Counted from the stretch's first letter, positions 31,321-42,485 are shown. The stretch is DNA of 64,000 bases from Taxillus chinensis (GCA_023512835.1 CM042092.1:9638793-9702792); one strand, 5' to 3'. Made by a program: numbers and translations. The notes: generated by a model not told the origin, from the letters alone.

Positions 31321-33663
31321 ATCCCTTATAGAAAGTTGATCTTCTTCATTCAAATCTTCATCCACTGCCACATCCATCACCACATTATCTACTCTTTCTT
31401 GGAAAACTTCCAATTCCTCTCTAGCTTCTTGAACAATTACTGAAGACGGAGGAGGTTGATAAGTAGTGGGTTCTTCATCAGGTCTTTGTATTTGTAGTGG
31501 CTGTGTCATGGCTACATTAGGTGCTGCCATCTCCTTATCAGTTCTGTTCTCAACTGGTTGAGTCTCTTTTCCTGGAAATATAAAGTTTGAAGTATCTTTT
31601 ACTTTGATCCTCTTCCTAGCATATGCAATACGAGACTGAAGATCTGCTACAATTTCCATAATGCCTGGCTCAACATCATCAACATTCATAGGATCATCGG
31701 AAGAAGGAACTTCAGGAACAGAGGGAGACTCATTGACTGTTTCAACAGCAACGGCAACAGCAGCGGGCTCCTTTTCAATTTCAGGCACAGGTACGGAGAG
31801 AGTAGAAACACTCCCCCCCACAGAGTTAGGTAAAGAGTTATCCAAGACCAACTGAAGAGGATGCTGCATTTTCTGCATCTGATCACAAAGAGAATCTATT
31901 TTTGTGGAGGAGGCATGCTGACCATCCTTAACGTCAGCACGTAACTGCTGAAGAGAGGCTTCCAGAGTGGTAGACTGCTGAGTTAAGACAGTAACATTGG
32001 CATTGAGAGCAACGACAGTTTGCATGCCATCAGAGACAACTTGGTCAACATGGTGAACTTGCTCAGTAAGAGTATCCTTTACTGCCGTGACTTCTTCACG
32101 CATAGTGACCAACATGGCATCATGTTGGGAATATTTTTCATCCAATAATTTAGAGAAGTGTGATGGTGAAAAAGTAGTAGCTTCAGGTCTAGTACCAGCA
32201 GGACCTTCATCAGCAAAAGAATCATCATCGGCTATGTCATGGATAGAGCAAGGAGGATCAGCAGTTGCATTGGGTGAAGCAAGAGATTTGGCATCAATAG
32301 TTGCACCAAAGGAACTAGCAGTAGGTAGGTCACCCTGTTGCTCCGTGGGTTGATCGTCAACAGATAAAGTTAGAAGAGTGAGTGCTTGCTGTAAGGCTGA
32401 CCCATCCATGTCAACTGATAGATAACCATTGTCGACAGCCCAATCAAGTACTTCACCCTTAGAGAGAAGTGTCTGTCCACACTTCAACCACATGTCACGG
32501 TCAAGTTGGGGAGTGACATGAGACTTGGCATAGAGAATCCAGAAATCTATGAGATCCGCGTAGGTAAGAGAGCTGAAAAGTTTTGGAGTAGGTTTCTTCA
32601 TCTCAGGACTGGTGGTAGGTTGTTGTTGATAGGGTTGACTGTGAGGTTGGGTGGGTAACACTGGAGCTTGTGGTGGAGATGGAGATGGAGATGGAACGGC
32701 TGGGCGAGGTGAAAGCTGAGTAGAAGGAGGAATGGAAGGCCCCCCCTGAAGCTGTGCCAGCTGGGTTTGAAAGTCAGTCTGCAGTGATTCTTTCACAATT
32801 CTAACTGTCTCAGATAACATCTCTTTGTAGCTCTTAGAACTCCTATGTGATCTCACAGGGCCAGAAGGCTTGGAAGATGGTTTCTTGAAAGATGATTGAA
32901 CTTCTGGCTCATGAAGAACCTTCATGAGTTGTTTGCGTTCAACGGCTCTAGCTTCAGCCCCTCCATGGTCCAAAAATCTTTTGAGGATTAAGCGAGAGGG
33001 ATAGGCGATGGTTGGCCTAGAGGCAAAGATGGAAGGGTATAAGGCTTGGAGAATGGTAGTGAGAATCCTGCCAAAGCCTCTGTTGGCGAGTTTTGTTCGC
33101 ATAAGAGTATACACAATGCGACTCCAATCCACCGGGATACCCTTAGCTAAGTAATACATGTACTTCAGCTGCTCTCCACTGACAGAGTCAAAAGATGTTC
33201 TCTTACACATCAGACAGTACCCAATTGTAATAGCATAAAATCTGTTAATGCCACTAAATCCATTTCGTTGGATATCTGTTCTCTTAGTTTTGGGAACCTC
33301 GTATTTTAGATCATGTAACATCGCAGCAGTAGTAAACACTGGATTCGTATTGTTTACCATCGGAAGTGAAAAAACGGATCGAATAACTTCGGCAGTAATG
33401 ATTATGTCCATACCTCGAACTCGCGAGATGATTTGATCAGGATCTTCAAGGAGTTTAGCATGAGAGAAAAAGGTAGCGATATCCTCAAGTAGCAGGGGGG
33501 CGCCAGTACCCGCTGTACAAAGGGTCTGCAAGCCAGACTCCTGAAGTCGCGAAAGCGCTTCGTCTCGCCAGGGAACATCTGACTTCTCTAAACACTTCCA
33601 GTCTAGCACATGACCGGGATTGACATCATGCAGATCGGATTCCAAGGGTGTTTTCGGTGCCAT
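31225..33663 (-). CDS. Transposon-derived protein, copy 2 (812 aa frame)
   Basis: A single open frame of 812 codons. Residues about 15-240 resemble the putative plant transposon domain (PF20167 type), with VRGMDIIITAEVIRSVFSLP and RFYAITIGYCLMCKRTSFDS as clear landmarks. About 290-345 is Pro/Gln-rich. About 510-600 is a coiled coil (TAVKDTLTEQVHHVDQVV...TTLEASLQQLRADVKDGQ). The tail is acidic. The last 28 or so codons are out of frame with the Ulp1-like remnant that follows: in the other frame one reads QESTTPRESSAPLVSALPL leading into it. The original protein was therefore longer and this frame ends early. No LTRs or terminal inverted repeats were identified around it. Expression and function are unknown. 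Confidence 0.65.
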   Translation of the reverse strand: MAPKTPLESDLHDVNPGHVLDWKCLEKSDVPWRDEALSRLQESGLQTLCTAGTGAPLLLEDIATFFSHAKLLEDPDQIISRVRGMDIIITAEVIRSVFSLPMVNNTNPVFTTAAMLHDLKYEVPKTKRTDIQRNGFSGINRFYAITIGYCLMCKRTSFDSVSGEQLKYMYYLAKGIPVDWSRIVYTLMRTKLANRGFGRILTTILQALYPSIFASRPTIAYPSRLILKRFLDHGGAEARAVERKQLMKVLHEPEVQSSFKKPSSKPSGPVRSHRSSKSYKEMLSETVRIVKESLQTDFQTQLAQLQGGPSIPPSTQLSPRPAVPSPSPSPPQAPVLPTQPHSQPYQQQPTTSPEMKKPTPKLFSSLTYADLIDFWILYAKSHVTPQLDRDMWLKCGQTLLSKGEVLDWAVDNGYLSVDMDGSALQQALTLLTLSVDDQPTEQQGDLPTASSFGATIDAKSLASPNATADPPCSIHDIADDDSFADEGPAGTRPEATTFSPSHFSKLLDEKYSQHDAMLVTMREEVTAVKDTLTEQVHHVDQVVSDGMQTVVALNANVTVLTQQSTTLEASLQQLRADVKDGQHASSTKIDSLCDQMQKMQHPLQLVLDNSLPNSVGGSVSTLSVPVPEIEKEPAAVAVAVETVNESPSVPEVPSSDDPMNVDDVEPGIMEIVADLQSRIAYARKRIKVKDTSNFIFPGKETQPVENRTDKEMAAPNVAMTQPLQIQRPDEEPTTYQPPPSSVIVQEAREELEVFQERVDNVVMDVAVDEDLNEEDQLSIRDLLHRHQTRVYHSKRIFRSFSECSTINCPYCS

Positions 33664-34653
33664 TTGTGCAAGATTGTGAGGAAAGGAGACGAAGAAGCGA
33701 AGGAAGATGAGATTAGGGTTTCAAGTAGAGCAGAATAATTAATGTCGTTCTCATCGACTATATGGGGAAGCTCCGAACATCCTAATGATCAAGACAAGAA
33801 CAAGATCGAATGTAGCCATTTTCGGACATTAGAATGCTCTACGGTCAAACGTAAGGAGCTTGACTGAGCAACGTCGAACCTCCGAAATATACATTCGAGA
33901 TGCACTAAAACGTCATTGATCTCCGAAATATAGGGGTATTGCCCCTATATACCCCTGCGTGTTTGTTGTTGCATTATTAATTACTATCATTGATAATTAA
34001 AGTGTGCTCATAGTTCATCCTGTTTAGCTCTACACGTAAAACGAAAAAGAAAAAAATAAAAAGAAATCAGAGTTTTTTAAAAAAAAAAAAAATCTTTCAA
34101 AATATAAAACGTCTCTCGTCTTCAATTATCCATTTCCTTAATTACCTTTAATTAATTCTTCGCGTTATATTGGATCTAATGGTTTGCAATACTTAATTCT
34201 ATTTCCCTTCCCCTAACGAGATGCATGTATTAATTTTAATTTGTTTTTTTCTTAATGAAATTCTGAATAGCCTGATTAAGGTGGTTTCTTAGTACGCCCC
34301 TCATTTTTTTTTTATGAGATTAGTAATCAACGATCTTGTATCATCAGACAAAGCTCAGTGGTTTATCATTCTACCCATTTTTTTAGTTAATTTGTCAGTC
34401 CTTTCTATTTGATGTGTTATTTTGTTTTTGGTAAATATTTGGACACCCAGTCTAGTAAATGGGAAAAAAAAAAAAAGGAAGGGTTATTTGGCATCATTTT
34501 GTGTGTCGATTTAATCATGTATTTTAGTTTTGATCGATCATATATGTGTGTTGGGGACAAGAGGAATTATACTGTATCCTATGTTTGATTCTTTCAATAT
34601 GATTCTGAAACTCATGTTTACTTTTATTATTATTTCTTTTTATGGTCATGTAG
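33664..34653. other. Transposon flank and profilin intron 1 remnant, unit 2
   Basis: 33664-33960 is nearly the same as 1912-2200. 33970-34650 is diverged from 2212-2880 and leads into profilin exon 2, so it is probably profilin intron 1. No profilin exon 1 is visible; the transposon sequence lies where it would be expected. Confidence 0.5.
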
Positions 34654-34791
34654 TTTAAGCCCGAGGAAAGTAAGTCTATCATGAAAGACTTTGCTGAGCC
34701 TGGATCTCTTGCTCCAACCGGCTTATTCATTGGCAATACAAAATACATGGTGATACAAGGGGAACCTGGAGCAGTTATAAGAGGGGAAAAG
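34654..34791 (+). pseudogene. Profilin, isolated exon 2
   Basis: After the acceptor TAG (34651-34653) come 46 codons: [20 protein letters not shown], then [20 protein letters not shown], then VIRGEK, ending at a GTAACA donor. This is the central exon of plant profilin with the usual phase-0 boundaries. Forty-eight bases into the next intron the sequence switches (about 34840) to the glyoxalase fragment, so exon 3 is missing. It is the reciprocal of the unit 1 fragment, which keeps only exon 3. Confidence 0.9.
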
Positions 34792-34839
34792 GTAACATCT
34801 TACACAGTCTCACATAACACATGTTTCCAGATAAACTTG

Positions 34840-34962
34840 ATAAGAGAAGTGCTAGCTTGTGCAATATTTCCAAGCATGTTTGCATCACTGTATTTGAATC
34901 TGCCAAAGCAGGAGCCTTTCCGTTGAATAATTGTGCCTGAGGGATTGCTAGAGACCACCCAT
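34840..34962 (-). pseudogene. Glyoxalase I scrap, unit 2
   Basis: This matches the 5' half of glyoxalase exon 2 ([10 protein letters not shown] to N-I-A-Q-A-S-T-S) with the same small deletions as the unit 1 fragment. It breaks off abruptly at 34840, joined to profilin intron 2. Everything downstream is absent. Confidence 0.8.
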
Positions 34963-35351
34963 AATCATCACTAATGAACAAAGTAATCAATTTAAGGCAT
35001 GAATACTACATTACAAAATCATACAAAGCTTGATCAACTCCCCATTATATCAAAAATCCAAATAAAACTCAGACTTCCACAATTGGCTTAATTATCTCTT
35101 CCTCGTACAAGTCAAACACTTTACTATCCACACTTTTTTTACTTCCTATTTTATAAGTCTAACCACGTGAACCCTAAATAAAAGATTTAACCCCGAAATC
35201 TAAAGAACTAAATACCAAATAAGCATTTCTTGGTTTCAATTCATTTTCTATCCCTGTAGTCCACAAAATTCAGAGAGATGGAATATAGAAAAAATGAAAA
35301 TGGAGCTCTGCAACATATGTGGAGACCCTTCAAGCCTTCAAGGATGATATA
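34963..35351. other. Spacer before the deformylase 3' end, unit 2
   Basis: Counterpart of 4837-5268; no gene seen. Confidence 0.6.
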
Positions 35352-37247
35352 CTAGCGCACACCGAGCTTTGGACATCTATTGGCAAGCGGTAAGTCCAAG
35401 TTCTCAACTGTTCTAAATGTCTTCGGAGTCATCTTGTCCACATATAGATGTCCATCCAGATGATCGCACTCGTGCTGCAATATACGCGCTTGCCAGCCCG
35501 AAGCATCTATCTTGATGGGCAGCCCATTACGGTCCAAACCCGTAACCTCAACTTCAAGGTGTCGCTGCACTGCAGCCCAGTATCCTTCAACACTGCAGAA
35601 ATAAGACAACAAAAGCATGCTTTTAACAATGAAATGATTTGTAGGGTGAGGATGAAACAATAATTTTCTTGTTACTACTGAAGTCAATGCTCATGGTTGT
35701 TGAAATCAACGGTCACAAACGCTGATGGTTGTTATTTCTATTTATTTTATCCAAAATGGTTCACAACAGAGTTAATATTGATATCATAGAAGTCATTCTT
35801 CAAAATCTGAGATGCAGGAGTGCAAGGCACCAATGGCATCAAAGTAATTTACTTGGGCATTACAGTTTAGATTTATGATAGAACTAAAGTTCATTCATAA
35901 GACTCAATACTCTTGGTGGAGAAATAAGCATATAGATGGTTCAACAACACAGGTAACTATTTATCATCAGCCGTTCATGAATAAAGAAAATCAATGGTTG
36001 TATACACCTGTTTGCATTTTACCTCAAACACCCTTCAAAAAATAAAGCTGTTTTATTCCCCTTCTTTTTAAGCTTTGGGTTTACAATCACCTGTTTCAGA
36101 AGGAGTGGCCACTTATGAGTTATGAGTGTACAGAAAATTTGTTGAGAGAGAATGCTATGATATAATCATTTATTTGTTACAATTAAGCATAAATTTACAT
36201 ACCAGAAGATCAAAAGGGCGTCTGTCTTGTTCTTCAGCCTCTTGTTTTGTTACATAGCTAATATATAGCCCCTTATCCTCCAGCACAATAATCTGCCCAT
36301 GTGCACAATCAGGTCATCGGAAAAAAGAAGAAGAAAGGCTCAGCTTATCAATAAATCATAAATGGAAAGCAAATATATCCTTCCGGGTGGGACACATGCA
36401 CCCTGCTGCTGCTGCTGCTATGGGCACTGAGATAATGAAAATTAATTGGGCTAATGCGATTATTGAGGTTTGTTTTGTTTAACAAAGCAACTGCCTTTGC
36501 ACGTTTTCCAGCACATACGCGATTCAATCTCACTCTCTCACTTTGTTTGAACTAGATTCTACCCCCTCACTTTGTGCACCGTAAAAGTATGTTTGAGGAT
36601 GGCATGTCAATGAGCTGAAATGTTTGTTAATAAAGGGGAAGACAAAAATGTTGTGGTCCTTCTTCCGTTACACCAATCACATCATTTCATTACATTCTAT
36701 AGTCAATTACCCAACAAGTACAAGTCCTTGTGCCTTGCACCAATGTTTACAAAACAGAACCAATGAACCAATAGGAGAAAACAATAAGCAATAATGTCGG
36801 AGAGTTCAAAAAGAGACAAACCCTCAAAGGAATTCCAATCTGGGGAGCAGCGAGACCGACCCCGGATGCCTTCCTCATAGCCACAACCATATCGTCAATG
36901 ATATTCTGGATCCGGTCCGACGAGATTTCTGCCGGATCCACATTCTGGGCCGGTTCGTGGAGAACCGGGTCGCCGGTTTGGACAATTTCCGGCGAGGCCG
37001 GCTTGGAATGGCGGAGACGCGGCATCCAGCCGGCGGATACCAACAGGGTAGAGGAACTGTGGAGCCTTCTGGAGGCGGCGGCGGGGACAGGGTACGCGAA
37101 TCGGGAGGTGGGTGTACTAGGTTGCGGGGATGGAAGCAATGGGAGTGGTCGGAGTGGAGAGAAGAGAGTGGCGCTTCGGAGGAGGCTTTGAGCGGTGAAG
37201 GAAATGGGAAGGAGAAGGCGGTTTGAGAATCTGGCGAGCGTTTCCAT
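35352..37247 (-). CDS. PDF1A: Peptide deformylase 1A-like, copy 2 (intact)
   Basis: Exons 36822-37247, 36203-36292, 36023-36090 and 35352-35592 join in frame to 274 aa. Motif 1 [10 protein letters not shown], motif 2 EGCLS and motif 3 QHECDHLDG are all present, and the C-terminus [16 protein letters not shown] is complete, as in Arabidopsis PDF1A (ends LPLAxxCPKLGV, from memory). Exon 1 is two Ala codons shorter than in copy 1. The N-terminus ([20 protein letters not shown]) suits an organellar targeting peptide. Of the two copies this is the better candidate for the working gene. Confidence 0.93.
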
Positions 37248-37527
37248 GGCTGACTGCTAGAGTTCCTCCCTTCTCCGTTTGACTGCCGGCTTCTCCATTT
37301 TTATATTTTATTTATATTTATATTTATATTTATTTATTTATTGTTTTTTAAAATTTTTTCTTTTGGCAACTCATCGGTAGTTATCGCAAACTGATTTAAC
37401 TTATTGGGCTTTAGATGGATCGTGAGCTCTGTGTCGCCTCGTCGCTTGTTTGGTTCGTCCCTTAATGTTGTCACGGCATCAACTTTTACTTTCATTGCGT
37501 GCGCGTGTGTTTTCGTAGGTTGAGAAG

Positions 37528-38098
37528 TAGGGGTGATCAAGAACCGAACCAAAACGATAAATTGAACCGAATCAAACCGTTTGGATCGAAAAAAGTTGGT
37601 TTTTAAAATTATATTGGTTTATTTAGTTTTTATTTTTAGAGAACCGATACTATTTGTTCGGTTTACGGTTTTGGGGGTTTGGTTAACCGAACCGACCGAA
37701 CAGACGTTATCACTTTGGCACGTTGGCACTTTCCGCTTCCAAATTCCCACGCATCCCTTAGTTTTGCGCTTTCTCAAAGTAAAAAGGCCAAAAGTTGACA
37801 TTCCCATTTTCCAATTTCCACTTATCTCTGTCGGAGTTACTCGTAGAGACGTAAACATGACCGATTGGTAATAATATTTCAGAATTAAAATGAATGTATT
37901 GTTTATTTAACGTTAAAATTCAAAAACCGATTCAAAACGATAAACCGAACTGAATTTTTATGCACCGAACCGAACCAAAACCGATGGTTTTTAATATTTA
38001 TTAGTTGATTTTGGTTTGGATTTTTTTCAAACCGAATGTCATTGGTTTGGTTGAAAAATTATATACAAACCGACCGAACCGACCGATGCTCACCCCTA
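37528..38098. mobile_element. Non-autonomous hAT-like element 2, 571 bp, with 8-bp target duplication
   Basis: It starts TAGGGGTGATCAAGAACCG and ends CGATGCTCACCCCTA. The terminal inverted repeat is TAGGGGTGA with partial similarity beyond. Perfect 8-bp duplications TTGAGAAG flank it (37520-37527 and 38099-38106). The interior has many AACCGAACC-like words near both ends, forming subterminal repeats. It has no transposase. The insertion lies 48 bp inside the segment that unit 1 lacks. Confidence 0.9.
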
Positions 38099-38106
38099 TT
38101 GAGAAG

Positions 38107-39393
38107 CGATCGAACAGAGAAGAGTCGGTGCATTCCAAGCGAAAGCGTGGGGTTGAGGGAAACATACTTAAATTGCAAGCGAGGCCAGGCATGCTTCTTC
38201 GTCTCTTCTCCCTTCTTTTTTACTTTCATGATCAAAGAATTGCGAGAGACCATCCTGCGAATTCCACTAGCTTGGCATGGAATTCGGAAGGTTTTTTTAG
38301 CAATTGGGGAACAGGTTAAGAGGTATTATTTGGTTTTTAATTCTTTGTGATGTTAAGAAAATTAATTTTGTTTATGATGCTCTAACTAATTTTGTTTAAT
38401 TCGTTAAGAATGAGAGAAATTGAAGTTCAGAATAATGATCATGTACTTGGACATAATTCTCTCCCTAGTAACAAATGGATTTTGTTTATGTGATGATATG
38501 GTGTATTTGATGCTCTAATTGTGTGTGGTATTTGTAAGCTTTCAGCATTTTTAACATTATGTTGTTATGGTAGATTTAGGAAGTTAAATTTTTTTTATAA
38601 ATCTTATGTAAAGGGTACATTGTCATTTTAGACGATGAAATCAAGAAATTATCAGTATATAAGTGCTTCAAATGCTAATGAGAACTTTAGTGATGTAGAA
38701 CAGTTCACGGATATTTTTCATGGAGACGGGAGTACTCTAAATTTTTTAAAAAGAGTTGACCCAGCCTATCATTGGGTTTGTTTTCATTAGTTTATTTTTA
38801 TTTAATTGTAAGTTAGTTTATTTTTATTTAATTATGAGTTAATTTGTTTTTTAAAATTAAAATTCAACACAAAAATATTAAAACAAACAAATTACTACAA
38901 CCAAAACTTATAAAAAATTACAAATTATTTCTATAATTCAAGAATAAAAAATTACTATTCCTGCTATATATATATATATATAATATTATATTATTATCTT
39001 TTATTCCTCCCTCCCTCCTCTCGTATACTGCCGCTATGCCTTCTCCGGTTCCGTACTTGTCGTCCCACCCGATCTGTTCCACGTCGTCGGTGTTGGGCCA
39101 GCTAGTTTGGGCGAGGGCGAGCCGGATATCCGAAAACCCGCCCTGATCCATGGCGGAGTAGACGGCGTCGTCGAGCATTTGATCCCGTGGAGGCCGTGGA
39201 GGAATGAAGAAAAAAAGGAAGAAGCAAATAGGAGCAGGGAGAGGGACGGAGAGGGCAGGAGCCATTATTGAATCTGAAACAATGACTTGGCGGACCTCAT
39301 CATGGTGGGAGTCTTTGAAGCGGAGGGGACGGCAGGGCGTGGATGCTGAATCTTCAAACTTGTTGGTCATGATGGCATGAGCAACAAGTTTTT
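38107..39393. other. Unassigned region with one hypothetical frame
   Basis: The minus strand at 38918-39370 has a 150-codon frame with a hydrophobic stretch (ICFFLFFFIPP) followed by MLDDAVYSAMDQGGFSDIRL and TDDVEQIGWDDKYGTGEG. I do not recognise it. It may be a small gene or a relic. The rest is AT-rich with no gene seen. Confidence 0.3.
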
Positions 39394-39755
39394 AGATGCC
39401 AGTGTGATTTCCCAAGAGCCTATCTACTTACCACAATGGGGAAACGTAAATTTGTCTTCAATGACATAAACATATATTAGTGCAGCAATGTTTAAACAAG
39501 AATAACCAGCGTTTATAGACTGGTGTTTTTAAATAAAAGTAAAAGCTGTTTATAAACTTGGATTTTTAATTTTTTTTAATTTGTGCTGTTTTTTGTTTTT
39601 GGGTGATAGAGAATCCCTTTTAGTGCTACTTTTTTTCGTTTAACTGGTCAATGGTCATGTCTGTAAACATGTTATTCTCTTTTGTGGTCATTTTATTTTA
39701 ATGATTTTATCAGTCATGAAATTGAAGTTTTTCTTGGGAAATCACACTGGCATCT
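39394..39755. mobile_element. MITE-like pair of 24-bp inverted repeats
   Basis: A perfect 24-bp inverted repeat lies at 39394-39417 (AGATGCCAGTGTG...) and 39732-39755, enclosing about 314 bp with no coding capacity. The size and structure suit a MITE. I could not define a target site duplication, so the superfamily is unknown. Confidence 0.65.
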
Positions 39756-40068
39756 AGAAATTTTATTGCGTGCTATTTTTTTTATTTAAATAATTGTATG
39801 ACTCGTTGGTTTGTCAGCACTGACAGTTTTCTAAAGCTTGCAAGTGGCTTAATGTAGCAACAAAATTTAATTTTCTTCCCCCTATAAATTATAATTGTTT
39901 TTTTTGTTGGCTGATATAATCAATGATGTTCAGAGAATCAGAAAGAAGAGAGCAACCTCCTCAATTGTCTGAATCAATGGAACCAGAAATCAAAAAAAGA
40001 TTGGAAAATGCAATTTGCGCAAAAGTCTAGCCTGGGATAGTGGTGCCCTGTACGGCCTGAGCCCTGAG

Positions 40069-40650
40069 CAAGGGTGAAATCGGTTCGGTTTGGATTGGTT
40101 TAAACCATTTTTCAAATCAATTTGATGTGTTTCGGTTTGAACAAAATCAAACCAAACCAAACCTGTCCCCTAGACCAAACCAAACCGGACTGAACTGATT
40201 CGGTTTGGTTTGGTTCGGTTTGAACTGGCGGTTTGAATTATTATCAGTTTGGATCGGTTTGAGTCGGTTTAGTTCATAAATTTTTGAATTCTTAAAATTA
40301 AAATGATATAAAATAACAAAAAATAAATAGTGTGTAAGCATATCAATATTAATACATGTTAAATTTATAATTATAAGTTTCAAAATTTGATAATATAATT
40401 CACAAATATAACATATTAAGTATTAACAAACAATCTTAAATAAATAAATCCAAAACATAAAATAGAAAATAGAAAATAAGTAAATAAAAATATTATTCGG
40501 TTCGGTTTGGTTTAAACTGCGGTTTTGAAATCTCAAACCAAACCAAACCGATATATTATTCGGTTTCAAACCAAACCAATTTTTGTTCGGTTTCAACGGT
40601 TTAATAAATTGGCGGTTTCGGCGGTTTGGCGGTTTAGAGTTATACCCCTA
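40069..40650. mobile_element. Non-autonomous hAT-like element 3, 582 bp, with 8-bp target duplication
   Basis: It starts CAAGGGTGAAATCGG and ends GAGTTATACCCCTA. Flanking 8-bp sequences are GCCCTGAG (40061-40068) and GCCCTGAA (40651-40658), matching at 7 of 8. Both ends are packed with GGTTTGG/CGGTTT words and their complements. The ends fit the hAT pattern YARGGGTG. There is no transposase. Confidence 0.82.
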
Positions 40651-40677
40651 GCCCTGAAGCAGATCATTCATGTAAGG

Positions 40678-41072
40678 CTACAAAGTAATGAGGCTATTAA
40701 AAACATTTATCTCTGATATGAAGCCCGTCTTTGCACAAAACACATGAACCACCCTCCTATGCAGCTCCGATTCTTTGTTTCCTAAGAAAAGAGAGGTTAA
40801 ATCCTCAACATGCATATTTTTGGAAAAACCAGCCACACAGCAAGAGCCGTGAAAAATTTTCCCATTCTGGTATGTAGATAGGCCATTGTTACTGTCCATG
40901 CAACTACAAGCTTAGCTAGCAGGTGGGTCAAATCCTCACTTCAAAAGCATCTACGAGTGACTTCGAAAGGTAGAGGTCCAAAGCATGCAGAATCCACACA
41001 AACAGAAAGATAAAAGGCCTCTCTGGATAGTTCCTCTGCTTCTAATTGTTTGCTGTTATATTGTTGATGGAA
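40678..41072 (-). pseudogene. PPR-related fragment, best-preserved copy
   Basis: The minus strand reads KIFHGSCCVAGFSKNMHVED, then SELHRRVVHVFCAKTGFISE and NVFNSLITL. The second part is a PPR repeat pair like the one in the main gene (8889-8975), while the first part is not found there. Of the three copies only this one lacks the poly-A run. The right part (40900-41072) aligns with 7540-7700 and 49740-49895. Confidence 0.65.
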
Positions 41073-42204
41073 AGGGAAGGTTATTCAGCATAGGCCAACT
41101 CGCTAATGAATTGGAAATTTGTCGGCTAACATGCCCAACTATTCTTTAAGTAGGAGGTGGAGAGTGATAGTGATGAGTGGTGAACCAAATGATGGTATCA
41201 AACAATCAAATGAGGTTTGAGACTTATGTTCATCTTAATTTTATTTTGTAAAGTAGGAGTGAACGGTATTTAAAAAAAAATAGAGGTTGAAAAGTGAGGT
41301 TTTTAGGTCTTTTTTGCTAAATTGCCTTGTCAAAGTAACAAAATATTGCATTTTGAGAGATTGTAGTGAGTGTTCATACAAGTTTTGTTATTGTGTAATT
41401 CTCTATTTTTATTTTAAAAGGAAAACAAATATGAGCCCACGAAAATTGCCTTATATTTCACTGGCTTGACAATGAGATTCTACTTAACAAATTTGTACAA
41501 AAATTTACGAGGTAATTAAACCTTTTCTAATCATTTCAATCCTATGGTTGAATAAATGTGAAAATGTCTAAAGTTTTTAGTTTTGGCATTAGTTTCATGG
41601 ATTATCACAGCATATTATCATCTAGCTTCATTTTTCTTTTCATTTATTCTAAAATTATGAAATTTTAAGATATTTATGAAAACCATTGGAGTTCACTTTT
41701 GGTTTTTTGTTGCATATTTATGTGTCTTTTGCGAATATTTTCCTTGCATTTTTGTCTTTGTTGAGTAGGTTTTCTATGAAGTGTTTAACAATGGTTGCAT
41801 CTTGTCTTGGTCCATTTGAAATCTACCTTATTTTCCCTTTGAAATCTACAATTTTATTACAATCTATTACTTATTTTTTGTAACTTTATCTTTTTTCATG
41901 AAAAAATCACTACTATTAGTGTCTCTTTTGGCTATTGTTAAAATTTTTATAATCTTTTGTTTTGCAGAAAAGATGAAAAAGAAAAAGAAAGATCTAAGTT
42001 TTGCCATCAACAAGGTTAAGACTGAGAATATGGTCAACAACATTGGGCTTGATATGGAAGGAATTGGGAAGAAATTATTTGACGCAGCTAGAATATCATA
42101 TCAGAGCGACAGAGCCACACATTCTATCTGCAGCAAGCTATCCAAGAAAATTGGATAGTTACCAAACCCAACATAGATTTATTAAATAAAAATAAAAAAT
42201 TATG
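41073..42204. other. AT-rich region, no recognised gene
   Basis: Only short frames. 41898-42158 (+) gives a Lys-rich peptide with a hydrophobic start (SLLLVSLLAIVKIFIIFC) that I cannot assign. Confidence 0.4.
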
Positions 42205-42485
42205 CCTTAGTGAAATTGGAATTGTTCTTGATAATAATTCTATACCAATAGATTGTCCAATAGAAAAGAAAGAAAGTGCATTCATATTGAAAACATTGTA
42301 ACAGAACCAACAATGAATTGTATTCATATTCAGCAATGCATTTTAATGATAATTTTTTTTGAAGTTAGCAATGAGATGGGAAGAAATCATTTTTGTATGA
42401 TGTTCAGCAATGCTTTCATTTTGTATTATGTTCTATATGGTTTTTCTCATCTATAGGAGTATTATTTTTGAATTTAGTAAGATGA
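42205..42485 (-). repeat. Old inverted duplicate of 10190-10440
   Basis: The complement of 10190-10440 (and of its unit 2 partner near 52400-52670) matches this stretch at perhaps 70-75 per cent by eye. Shared words include AATAGATTGTCCAATA, GGAAGAAATCATTTTT-like words and TTCTATATGGTTTTTCT. It is probably an old transposable element or an old inverted duplication. Confidence 0.6.
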
